A stretch of DNA of 64,000 nt, taken from positions 87,051-151,050 of the forward strand of contig NZ_NJAG01000012.1 of the NCBI RefSeq assembly GCF_002872335.1, given 5' to 3'. Within the stretch, counting starts at the first letter, position 1. The number at the start of each line of letters is the position of its first letter. The translations under genes were made by a program, and so were the position numbers. The notes under the pieces were generated by a model that did not search any database, was not told the DNA's origin, and worked only from the letters and a program-made list of their open reading frames with translations. Positions 7,863-17,700 of the stretch are shown one piece after another. The DNA is from Siphonobacter sp. BAB-5405. GTDB taxonomy: Bacteria; Bacteroidota; Bacteroidia; Cytophagales; Spirosomataceae.

Positions 7863-10304
7863 TTACTGAAAATCATTCCGCCGTTTTTCTATCAAAGCCA
7901 GCTTTTGTTGATACGTAGGTAAGAACTGTCCGTAAGCCGCGGGATTGTTTTCCTGAAGAATACGTAGCTTATCGGCCGCATAGTTGGTCAGTCCCATATC
8001 CAGACACTGGATGATGTAAAGCTGTACAATCTCGGGAGAATCTTCCCGGTAACGCAGAGCATTGAACAACGCATTGTACGCCTGTTGGGGCTGATTTCTA
8101 CGGTTTGCTTCAGCCGTGAATCGTTGTAATACTTTCACGTTTAACGGATTTCGCAGCAATTCTCCCGAACCGTCGCCCGTCCAGCTTTTTGGAGCTTCCT
8201 GTTCGAGCGAAATTTCCCGGTTCAGGAACGCCGCCAGTGGTTTTCGCCAACGATCGCCGCTGGCTGCCGTATCAGCCATGGCTCGGGCCGAAAGCAAGTC
8301 AAGTCCCTGCAATTTATTGCCGTGGTAATACGCAAGCAGGGCACTCAAATACTGCAAATCGTCCGCATACGAGACGTTGTCTTCTTTCTGAATGAAGGTT
8401 TGTAGGGCAGCCTCCGTTACGAAGGGCATTTTCTCGGCTTTGAGCTGAGCCAGCGACGCATTGGAAAGTAGGGCGAATTCGGCCAGGGTTAGTACGGAAT
8501 CACGGCTTACGGAAAGTGAGGGCTCCGTCGTTTTTTCCGTAATCAAGGCTAGAGCCGACTGGTTGACCTGCACCGGCACATACGCCGAAGCCCGTTGCTC
8601 CGCCAAGGTTTCGGCGGCTTTCCAGTCTCCTTTTCGCAAGTACAGAGCCATCAGGTTCGTGGTGGGTACGCCCGACTGATTGGTTAAATCAATCGCTTTT
8701 TCGTAGTAGTAACGAGCCGAATCCAGGCCATTGGCTTTGGCGTGCAGATACGCCAGATTTGACAGGAGTTCACCCGTACTGGGAAACCGTTGCTGGGCTT
8801 CACGAGCGGTAAAAAAAGCATCAAAAGCCAAATCTTCATTCATCAAACTCCGCGTCAGACCCGCGTAGGCATAAGGCGAGGGCTGCTTGGCCAGAGCCTG
8901 CCGGAAAAACCGGGCCGCTGACGCAAAATCGCCTTGTATCCAGGCCAGTGAAGCCAATCCGTAATTGGATTTATGATTCTGGAATTCGAAGGTTACGCCC
9001 TGCTGGTAAAAGGTTTCGGCCAGGCGATAATCCTGCCGGGCTGTTGCCAAATCGCCCTGGGTGTTGTAATAACCCGCTACGGCCTGCTGAATGGGGAAAA
9101 AATGGTTGTTGTATAACAGAAGAATGGTTAGAATAACGGATAATCCACGGACGTGAAAACGATTGAAATACGCCGGTTTGAACAACACCCGATATACTGG
9201 CTTTCCATCCCGCATGAGCGTTCCGAAATTGAAAAACACGTAAAAGAAGAACAAGACACCACCCGTCAGGTGCGTATAGCTGATCGCATCCTCCAGGGCT
9301 TCAATGGCCGGATCATTGGCGGTACTGTTTACGTACGCCAGTACGGAGAAGCTGACGGCGGCCAGTCCCAGGTACAGCAGCGACCCCTGCGGGGCATAGG
9401 GCCAGGAAGCGGCCTCCTGATCATCGCGTTTCTTTTGTCCCCAGATGCCCAGAATCGCTGAAATCCCAAAGACTACGAATGGACTCACGTACAACAGATT
9501 CCAGTCGATCATTTTCGTATTGTGCAGCTGCGTCAGAACTAGGTTTCCCAGATAAAAAAGGCATAGAAAAGCAAAGTTAGGCAGGCTATTCCGACCCGAC
9601 TGACTCGTCGCTAACCAGACCAGACCAATCATAATTTCGAAAGAGATCCAGAAGGAAAACGCCACTACCAGCACCATTCCGGCGGGATAGCCAAAGGCCA
9701 GCAGATCAGCCGGGGTAGCTTTTCCTAGGGTACAGAATAGAGTCAGTATGAGCCCACTCAATACGGCAAAGGCTACAACCCGTACGGTCAAACTGGCGTA
9801 GGTACGAAAGGCATGAAAATAGAAACTCAGGCCCACTAAAGGTGCTACGACCAGCATGGTAACCAGACGATCCGTTCGGCCCCAAACGGCATCCAGTTGC
9901 AGCGTACTCAGGAGGATGATCAACACCGTGGTAGCTCCGAAATACCACAACCGTGGCAAAGCCGTACTGGCGGCCAAGGCCAGTATACAGCCCAGCAGGG
10001 CCAAGCCCAGACAAATCCAGTCGTTTACGGGATGCAATACCGACATGGGCGAAGCCACAAACTGTTCGGTCAGGGCGTAGGCCGTGGCCGGAATCTGAAA
10101 GGACGAGCCTCCGGCCTGAAACTGATCAAAGACAAAGGGCATCTCGCCTAGTTCGCTCAATACGTCCCAGTGAATAACCGAATCAACGCCCTGAAAGGCA
10201 AAGAAAGCCCATCCGAGCAGAGCTGCGATGAAGATGAAAAGACTTACATAAAATAGCCTCTGGTACGACCGGGGCCAGGCACGCCAAAAAGTAGTTGCTT
10301 GCAT
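7863..10304 (-). CDS. polytopic membrane protein with C-terminal TPR repeats
   Basis: 813 residues from the ATG at 10304 (MQATTFWRAW); an in-frame start at 10373 would add 23 residues that look like leader sequence. The N-terminal half has about ten hydrophobic segments (first about 20-40), the last ending near residue 415 with LSVILTILLLYNN. The C-terminal half is a chain of degenerate tetratricopeptide repeats, for example DYRLAETFYQQGVTFEF, GDFASAARFFRQALAKQP and LDSARYYYEKAIDLTNQ. The layout resembles large Bacteroidota membrane TPR proteins of unknown role. A periplasmic protein-binding scaffold is plausible but is inference. No catalytic motif is seen. Confidence 0.8.
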   Translation of the reverse strand: MQATTFWRAWPRSYQRLFYVSLFIFIAALLGWAFFAFQGVDSVIHWDVLSELGEMPFVFDQFQAGGSSFQIPATAYALTEQFVASPMSVLHPVNDWICLGLALLGCILALAASTALPRLWYFGATTVLIILLSTLQLDAVWGRTDRLVTMLVVAPLVGLSFYFHAFRTYASLTVRVVAFAVLSGLILTLFCTLGKATPADLLAFGYPAGMVLVVAFSFWISFEIMIGLVWLATSQSGRNSLPNFAFLCLFYLGNLVLTQLHNTKMIDWNLLYVSPFVVFGISAILGIWGQKKRDDQEAASWPYAPQGSLLYLGLAAVSFSVLAYVNSTANDPAIEALEDAISYTHLTGGVLFFFYVFFNFGTLMRDGKPVYRVLFKPAYFNRFHVRGLSVILTILLLYNNHFFPIQQAVAGYYNTQGDLATARQDYRLAETFYQQGVTFEFQNHKSNYGLASLAWIQGDFASAARFFRQALAKQPSPYAYAGLTRSLMNEDLAFDAFFTAREAQQRFPSTGELLSNLAYLHAKANGLDSARYYYEKAIDLTNQSGVPTTNLMALYLRKGDWKAAETLAEQRASAYVPVQVNQSALALITEKTTEPSLSVSRDSVLTLAEFALLSNASLAQLKAEKMPFVTEAALQTFIQKEDNVSYADDLQYLSALLAYYHGNKLQGLDLLSARAMADTAASGDRWRKPLAAFLNREISLEQEAPKSWTGDGSGELLRNPLNVKVLQRFTAEANRRNQPQQAYNALFNALRYREDSPEIVQLYIIQCLDMGLTNYAADKLRILQENNPAAYGQFLPTYQQKLALIEKRRNDFQ

Positions 10305-10442
10305 AGCAAGGTAAAGTTCCGGAGCTTCCGGTGGGTAATTATGAATAAATGAGATGAAATTAAAACGATACAAAGAACGTTTCTATTGACTATAGGCCCT
10401 CCGGATCGCGAACTTTGTTTTTCAATTTCCTCCTCCATTTGT

Positions 10443-11018
10443 ATGTTTTCATCCCAATCAGTGTTAAAGCTCTTCAGTTCCAGTGGTTTTCTTCTCGTAC
10501 TGCTCTGTTTCTTTTTCAACTTCATGACGATCAGTTGCAATGATGAACCCGTGGCTACCATTTCGGGCTGGACGCTGGTGAAAGGAGGAAAGCCGGACCC
10601 CGTTATTCCCAAATGGACGGAAGGGCTGAGCAATGCCGATATTGAAGAGTTTGGTCAGAACGGAAATGCTGCTCTGACGCAGTCCCGCCGTGTTCCGATG
10701 CAACCCGCCGCGGCCGCGGTCATCCTCTGTTGTGCTTTAGGATTAGGCGTTTCCTGGGCTCCCAAACGCATGGCTCCGCTGGGCAGCCTGCTTCTGTCAG
10801 GACTTAGTCTGGTTGCTTTAGGAATTCTCCACTACCACCTCTCCGATTTTGATACCATTCTTGATACCGCCTCAGCCGATCTGAATCCTCTCAATAAGGA
10901 AGACTTGCAATTCATCCGTCTTTTTACCATCCACTGGGGCTGGGCCTACTGGCTGGCCGTGACTTTATTGGCGTTGATCTTCGGAAACAACCTGTATCAT
11001 TTGTTGCGAAAACGCTAA
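10443..11018 (+). CDS. small membrane lipoprotein, function unknown
   Basis: 191 residues from the ATG at 10443, chosen over an in-frame TTG at 10386 because it directly starts the hydrophobic signal. The signal region (GFLLVLLCFFFNFMTISC) ends in a possible lipobox with Cys near residue 32. A short polar domain follows (SGWTLVKGGKPD), then three hydrophobic stretches: AAAAVILCCALGLGVSW, GSLLLSGLSLVALGILHYH and WAYWLAVTLLALIFG. No family is recognised. It is divergent from the TPR protein gene, with about 140 bases between starts, and is followed closely by the DUF1599 gene. Confidence 0.65.
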   Translation: MFSSQSVLKLFSSSGFLLVLLCFFFNFMTISCNDEPVATISGWTLVKGGKPDPVIPKWTEGLSNADIEEFGQNGNAALTQSRRVPMQPAAAAVILCCALGLGVSWAPKRMAPLGSLLLSGLSLVALGILHYHLSDFDTILDTASADLNPLNKEDLQFIRLFTIHWGWAYWLAVTLLALIFGNNLYHLLRKR

Positions 11019-11056
11019 GTGCCCTGCACCTTTGTTGTTTATTGTTTTATTTGTGT

Positions 11057-11614
11057 ATGCTCATGACTCAGACGGAAGTAGAATATCGGCACGTTGTCGC
11101 TACGTGTAAAGACCTTTTTTTGAAGAAAAACCGCGACTACGGTACGGCCTGGCGTATTCTGCGGCTACCCAGTCTGACGGATCAGATTTACATCAAAGCC
11201 CAGCGAATCCGACAATTGCAGGAAACGGGCGTTTCGCGGGTAGGCGAAGGCATTACGCCTGAGTTTATCGGCATCATCAATTACTGCCTCATGGCTCTCA
11301 TTCAGCTTCGCCTGGCGGATGACCCTCGCATGGAGATTCCAACGGACGAACTCTCGGCCCTGTACGATCAGGAAGTGAACGAAACCATTCACCTGTTGCT
11401 CGATAAAAACCACGATTACGGTGAAGCCTGGCGAATGATGCGGGTGGCTTCCATGACCGATATTATTCTGATGAAATTGCTGCGTACCAAGCAAATTGAA
11501 GACTTAGGTGGACAAACGCTCGTCTCCGAAGGCGTGGATGCTAACTACCGGGATATGATTAATTACTCGGTTTTCTGCCTCATTCTGATGTCCCAGGCTC
11601 AAGCCGAGCAGTAA
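11057..11614 (+). CDS. DUF1599 (nucleotide modification associated domain 1) protein, tandem
   Basis: 185 residues from the ATG at 11057; the ATG at 11063 (MTQTEVEY) is equally possible. The protein contains two copies of the same module: KKNRDYGTAWRILRLPSLTDQI in the first half and DKNHDYGEAWRMMRVASMTDII in the second. Each is followed by a basic helix (KAQRIRQL, KLLRTKQI) and a segment IGIINYCLMALIQL or RDMINYSVFCLILM. This is the DUF1599 pattern. The Pfam name reflects a suggested link to modified nucleotides, but in Bacteroidota it is a widespread single-copy gene of unknown biochemical role. It is soluble with no signal peptide, and sits between the membrane lipoprotein and PAP2 genes. 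Confidence 0.85.
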   Translation: MLMTQTEVEYRHVVATCKDLFLKKNRDYGTAWRILRLPSLTDQIYIKAQRIRQLQETGVSRVGEGITPEFIGIINYCLMALIQLRLADDPRMEIPTDELSALYDQEVNETIHLLLDKNHDYGEAWRMMRVASMTDIILMKLLRTKQIEDLGGQTLVSEGVDANYRDMINYSVFCLILMSQAQAEQ

Positions 11615-11643
11615 ACGGATTTCCCTTAACCACCCCCCACTGT

Positions 11644-12369
11644 ATGCTGCGTTTACTACTCTTGCTTTGCCTATACCTGGGTTTACACACGGGCGTTTAT
11701 GCTCAAATTGACTCTACTGCTCGCAAGAAACCCGTCTGGAAATCGTTTATAGCTCCGGTGACGCTGATGACGGCCGGACTGGTGACGCAGGGAGCGATCA
11801 GTCGGGAGGTGCGAAGAGAGGTCCGCTCGGCATTCCCCAACTTTCATACACCCGCTGACGATTACCTGCAATACGTTCCTACCTTGGTTCCTCTGGGTTT
11901 AGGGGCTTTAGGTGTAAAGGGGAAACACGCTCTGAAGGATCAGTTGATTCTGATGGTACTATCCCAGGGAGTTGCTCAGAGTGTTACGCAGGGCATGAAA
12001 CATCTGGTACGTTATCCTCGTCCGAATGGAGAAGATAACCTTTCCTTTCCCTCCGGTCATACCACGTTTGCCTTTACGGGGGCGGCCGTTCTGGCTAAAG
12101 AGTATGGCGAACGAAGCATTTGGTACAGCATCGGCGGTTACGGCGTAGCTACGGGCGTAGCCTCTTTACGCGTGATCAATAACGAACATTGGCTGGCGGA
12201 TGTCCTTTTCAGTGCAGGCCTCAGTATCGCAGCAACGGAAGGTGTGTACCGCATTTATCCCTGGATTCAACGGAAGATATTACGAAAACTATTTCGGCAG
12301 AAAAACATGGCCCTGATGCCCTACTATTCCGGATCAGCCTACGGCGTAGCGATGGTAATGCCTCTATAA
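11644..12369 (+). CDS. PAP2 family phosphatase
   Basis: 241 residues with a cleavable signal (ending GVYAQ near residue 21). All three PAP2/acid-phosphatase motifs are present: KHLVRYPRP (K-x6-RP), SFPSGHT (PSGH), and RVINNEHWLAD (R-x5-H-x3-D). These form the vanadate-type active site used on lipid phosphates such as undecaprenyl pyrophosphate or phosphatidic acid. Hydrophobic helices surround the motifs, so the site probably faces the periplasm. The gene ends at a bidirectional terminator shared with tamL. The substrate is not determined by the sequence. Confidence 0.9.
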   Translation: MLRLLLLLCLYLGLHTGVYAQIDSTARKKPVWKSFIAPVTLMTAGLVTQGAISREVRREVRSAFPNFHTPADDYLQYVPTLVPLGLGALGVKGKHALKDQLILMVLSQGVAQSVTQGMKHLVRYPRPNGEDNLSFPSGHTTFAFTGAAVLAKEYGERSIWYSIGGYGVATGVASLRVINNEHWLADVLFSAGLSIAATEGVYRIYPWIQRKILRKLFRQKNMALMPYYSGSAYGVAMVMPL

Positions 12370-12372
12370 AAA

Positions 12373-12398
12373 AACGTCCCGAAGCAATTCGGGACGTT
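12373..12398. terminator. bidirectional terminator between PAP2 and tamL
   Basis: AACGTCCCGAA (12373-12383) and TTCGGGACGTT (12388-12398), a perfect 11-bp stem with a 4-base loop, lie between two convergent stops (12369 and 12407). A run of A precedes it on the plus strand, so it gives a U-tract for the minus-strand transcript. Confidence 0.8.
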
Positions 12399-12406
12399 AC
12401 AGAAAC

Positions 12407-14733
12407 TTAGAAGGGATAACCGACGGCAATATTTAGAATCAGGTTGTCTTTCCGCCAGTCACGATCCCGAAAATTGATTTTATCAAGTACCCAGCGTTCA
12501 TTTTCTGCCAGAGCGGGGTTTCGTAACGGCGTAGCCAAGTCAAAGCGTAACACGAAATAGGTTACGTCTAAACGTAAGCCAATCCCGGCCCCAATAGCTA
12601 CTTCCTTGAGAAAGTCTTTAGAAAAAACGGCCGTTTCTCCGTACAACGTTGGGTCTTTGTACATCCAGACGTTCCCGGCATCGACAAACAAGGCTCCTTG
12701 CAGAAACTTGTTGAATTTGGTTCGCAGCTCCGTATTCGCTTCCATTTTAATATCACCTCCCCCATCTTGCAGCAGAACGGTCCGGCCAGCGGGTCGCAGA
12801 TACCGACCTGGCCCAATACCCCGCGGACGGAAGGCACGAATACTATTACTTCCCCCCACAAAATACTGTTTTACAAAAGGCAAGCTTGAGGAATTTCCAT
12901 AGGGAAGACCCGCTCCAGCAAATACCCGAGAAGCCCAGGTAGTCGATGGTGTAAGACGCAAATAATGCCGGGTATCAATATCAGCACGCACGTATTGAGA
13001 AAAGGCCACGTCGAATACTTTCTTTTGCCCATCTCCATTACCGTCTTTAAATAGTAATCCTGCTGCATTACCCGCCGGTTCAAAATTAAAAATCAACTGT
13101 TGGGAATACCGAGATTGACTTTGCGGTGAGGAGTTGAAGTGCAGAGTATACAAGCTACTCGGAATAAGTTGCTGATTTTGTACAATAGCGATGTACTGAC
13201 TGGCTAATGCTGGGTCAGTGATGGCTTCATAATACAAATCGCCCAAACTATTAGTAGGAACATACACGTAAGTCAGACTTAAGGGAATAAGCGTGTGTTC
13301 TACCTTACTACTTCCCCGGAAGGCATAGCCGAAGGAGCCCGTAAATGAATTCAACCGGTAAAACTGCCGCCGTACAATCGCCTGATAACCTAAGGTAAGG
13401 TTGGTTTTAGGCAGTACTTGCCGTCGATCGTAATCAATGGCAATAGGGCTAACCAGTCGTGGGAATGTAAGTGTAGCATTCAGTCCGTAGCTGAAGTTCG
13501 ATACCCCTTGTCCGCCTGCCCCTAACTGAGCCTCAATACCACCCGTAGCATTAATGGTTAATAGTTCAGCCCGTTTGAAAAAGTTACGGTTTCGCCAGCT
13601 CAGCGTCAACTGAGAACCGGCCAAACTATTGGATTTGGAAGTACCTGCGATTTCAGCTCGCAGCGATTTCTTAGGATAAGGCGTCAGATAGTAGTGGACA
13701 TCCAGGACCGTAGAGTCACCCTGGGTATCAGGTGCAAAACGATTACGCACAAACTTAAAAGTTCCTAAGTTAATGAGTCGGGATAGTGTGATGTCCTGAA
13801 CACGGCTATTGTACCGCCGACCTGGCTTAAATCCAATAACATTATGGAATAGTCGTTCATCGTAGGTTCTGGAAGAATCTACTACCTGAAAACCCGCAGT
13901 AGTACGAAAAGCTTCCCGCCGATTGGTATCCTGTACCGCATTATTAAGTGTATAATTAGGATAGATATACACATTTCGAATATAATACTGTCGAGCCGCC
14001 GCCTCGGGCATTTCCGGTTTCAGAGCTAGATAAAGCTTGGCTTTGTAGTTATTCGTGTTGGTATCACCAAGAATAGCAACATAATCTGGGTTAAAGTAAT
14101 AGTACCCTTTTCGCTTCATCTCCTGGGTGATTCGCTCACGTTCCAGCTTTAGATTATCTACCGATACGGTACCGGAGGTTTTAGTAAAGTCTTCTCCTGA
14201 GTCAGCTTAAAATCTTTTCCCACCAGAGCGGTATCCGTAACGAAACGTACGGAGTCAAGCGTATAGCGACGATGAACTCGTACCTGATAAATCCCTTTCG
14301 CTTTGTACCCCTTCTCTTCCAGTTTTCCTGCTACTTCGGAGTGAAAATATCCTTCATTTTGCAGAAAGGCTTTCCAAATGTTGGCGTTCGTAACGACGGA
14401 TCGAGAATTGGCAAATACAGGCTCTTGTCCTAATTTTCGACGCAAGCTTGCTCTAAAGCTGGAGTCTTTTTTAGGCTCTCCAATGACGTAGTATAACCAT
14501 ACACGATACGGAAAACCAAAGATCTGGCTATTGGGTTTGGGCCGGGCTAAACCAGCCAGCTCCCCCTGTAAGGCTTTGCGATCTTTTTTACTGACCCCTT
14601 CAAAAGGCAACATTTCAATCTCAGTGCCGCTATATAATCGTTCTTTTTCCGGTATATACTTTTTCACATTACAACTCACAACCAGAGTAGTAATGACCAG
14701 TGCAAAGAGACTTTTGTAAACCGAATACTTCAA
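12407..14733 (-). pseudogene. tamL: TamL-type BamA/TamA-family outer membrane lipoprotein, frameshifted
   Basis: The combined frames give about 775 residues. The N-terminus is a lipoprotein signal (LVITTLVVSC, Cys about 21) followed by CNVKKYIPEKERLYSG. The first part (about 25-190) contains POTRA-like segments ending YTLDSVRFVTDTALVGKDF. The frame is lost near 14179-14182, where one extra base in a T4 run (A4 on the coding strand) would join it to the downstream frame reading SVDNLKLERERITQEMK and GYYYFNPDY, the usual POTRA continuation. The rest is a 16-strand type beta-barrel with the insertion motif near RAFRPRGIGPG, ending in an aromatic residue (VGYPF). In Bacteroidota a TamA-like lipoprotein pairs with TamB. 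The gene follows tamB by 31 bases on the same strand. Confidence 0.85.
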
Positions 14734-14764
14734 GGGATGATATGGTTAAAGTGGTTCGAATCTG

Positions 14765-17700
14765 TTATTCAATTTTTTTCTTGCCGAATATTTGCCGGAA
14801 CGTGTTGTAATCCAGGTTGATTACGAAACCGATACCCGTCTCAATCACGTAGCCTTCAATAACATTTTCCAGTTCGTTGACGCGATACGCTCGAACCATG
14901 TACCGGCCATCACGGGTAATATTATAATTAATGGACAGGTTGTCGAAAACCTGAGCATTACCTCTCTGAATACCCGTGTTGTCTTCCAATACAAAGTTTT
15001 TACCTACACTTACTGACAAACGACCATTAAAGAAACTTTTCGATAATCCTACGTTTAAGTCCGTTCTAGTAGCAGTAGAGCCTGCGGCGGCCTTCTCATT
15101 ATTATTTGCATAATCGCTGGAAGAGTTGAGGCCAATGTTGAGGTCCACCCCTTTAATCACATTAGAAGCCAGTCGATCGAGCTGTTGTGATAGAATTTTA
15201 CTAACACTACTACGGGCCAGGCTTTCAGCATTGAAGCCTCCCCCGCTGCCTGAGAAAAAGTCGAATGAGTTCTGCGGCAGGAAGTTACCCAGTACCAGCA
15301 GGGCAAAAACCTGCTTGTTAATTTCAGATTCGTCCTGGCGGAATTGAGTTAGTTTGCCTTCTACGGCTTCCCGAATCTGAGCATCGATACCCAGTGCATT
15401 TTCGACCAGATCAATATCAAAGCTTAATTCTGGTGCGGCCAAATTACCTTGCATTTTCAGAGCAACATTAAATGGCAATTTATTGGCGTACGCATTACGC
15501 ATTTCCAGTTCAGATGGCTTACTGGAGTCTTCATCTTGTGCATTACCTTTTTCTTTATTAGTGGTTTCGTTTTCTATCAGTTCGGATGCTCGTGCATTCA
15601 CCCGGTATAAGGCTGTAATGTCGAGGTCCGCTTTTAAAGGGTCACCGGCAAAAACAATGTTACTTCCTTTCTGAATGTTGAAATTCCGTTTAAGTACCTG
15701 ATAGGTCAAAGAATACGCTCCTTCGGTTACATCATAGCGACCAAAAATGCCCAGTGTGCCCGATTCATCCATGGTTACGTTCAAACGGGCGTTTCCTTTC
15801 ACGCGTAAATTATCCCCACTCTGCTCGTCCACCACTACGCTAAACTCAGAGGCCTCTGTTACTTCCAGATTCAGCGAAATACTGGAATTGGCTAATTGGT
15901 CGAAGCGAACCTTTGTATTGAGCGTATCGCGTTTGGGCCGTATTAAGTAACGGGCCAGAGCGGTCGTATCATTGGGCTGAATAAAGGTGATGATCCCTTC
16001 GGCATCTTCAGCCGAGGGCCCTGAATTAGGAACGATCATCGTTACATCACTGCCATCATCAATTTTCAGGTTACCCACGATGGAAGGTTTGCTGCCCGTA
16101 CCGCGGATGCGGAGGTCAGCCGTCAGCGTGGCGTTTCCGTACACCAGATCATTATCGCGGCGGGAGGCATTCAGTACACTAAACTGATTGGCCGTTACCT
16201 GCAGGCTGTACTTCACATCGGGCAGATTGGCGATGTTTACCGTTCCATCCGTAGTCAGCATACGACCCAGACTGTCTTTTAAATCAAATTTGTTGAGGCG
16301 GATGGTTTCGTCGTCGAACACAATCGTTTCATCATCAATCTGATAGGAAGCATTTACGAAAGCCAGGTTGAATCCAACGTCCTGGAAGCTGATCTGTCCA
16401 TTCAGGCGAGGTTTGGCAACGGCTCCTTTCACGGTCATTTCCCCCTGTAATTGGCCTTTGGCCTGCCGTAGTTGTCCAAAACTAAAGGCTTCAATCGTTC
16501 GCGTATCCAGTCGCCGCAGCTCTACCTTTAGATCGAGAGCTTTATCGGTCGAAGAAGGATTGTAAAAACCACCTACGTGCAAGTCGTTCGTCGCTCCCTT
16601 CAGGTTGGCTTCAACTCCAATCCGATTGTCATCCTGATTAGCAAAACGGGCCTCCAAAGTTCCCAAAGCCTTTTGCATCACGTCCAGACTGTCGATTTTT
16701 AAGTCGCCAGTAAAGCTGAGTTTCTTGTCCGTACCCAGGTAGTCTTTCACCACCACATCGCCATTCAGGGTACCTCCTACCAGTGTACTATCCTGATTGG
16801 CCAGTGTTGCCAGATCGGACAGAATCAGGTTTTTAAGCTGTACGTGCAAAGGGGCATTCGGACGCGGTTCGGTACTGTTGATCGCCAGTGATTGATTATT
16901 GGTTTCCAGCACGAAGTTTTCGGCCAGTACCCCTTCTTTACTGTAGCGGATATAGCCCGTCGTATCGGAAGTCCAGTATCGATAGTTGGTCAATAACGCC
17001 TGCCGATCCAGGTGCAATTCATACGCATTCTGTTGAATCGCTACCCGACCCGCAATTCCGAAACGATCGGCATTCACCGAATCTTTATTGATGACTTTGA
17101 AGCGTACCTGATTGTCAGCTGCCGAAGCGGAAATACTCGTGGGATACAAGTGCATAGACTGCGTCCGTACTTCCCCTACCTGCCCGTCCAGTACCAGTTG
17201 CCGCCCATTTCCACTCAGTTTCAGATTCGCTCCCGAGACTACCGTGGTATCGTATTCAATGGTACCGGCAGTTACGGAAACGTTAAGCGTCGAATCCGCC
17301 CGTTTGCTATCAAGGGTAGCCTCGATTTTCACGGGCTCCAGCCGGGACAAACCCGGTACAAACGCCAGTAATAGCGGATGTTGGCGTACCCGCATTCGCA
17401 ACGTAAAGTCCGTCGCTGATTTGGGAGCCTTAATGGTCGTATCAGGCAGAGTTACGTATTTATTCACTTCCGTCATGGCAGCAGCAGCCAGGTCGGCATA
17501 CTGGAAGTTTCCGCCCAGGTCCAGATCGACAAAGGGCGTACGGGCCATGATGGTTTTGCTGGTACCCTCGGCATTGGCCGTCAGATACAGTGAATCAACG
17601 GGATAGTTCTGGCCTTTGAGTTGCAGGTTAAGATTTTCCGTTCGGAGCGTACCAATCAGTTTTTCGGGATTTGTCGAGGCAAAATCCATCTGCACATTGC

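Noticed and set aside
14751..14770. GGTTCGAATC resembling a tRNA T-loop
   Set aside because: It sits in a 31-base gap between tamB and tamL and no cloverleaf can be formed around it.
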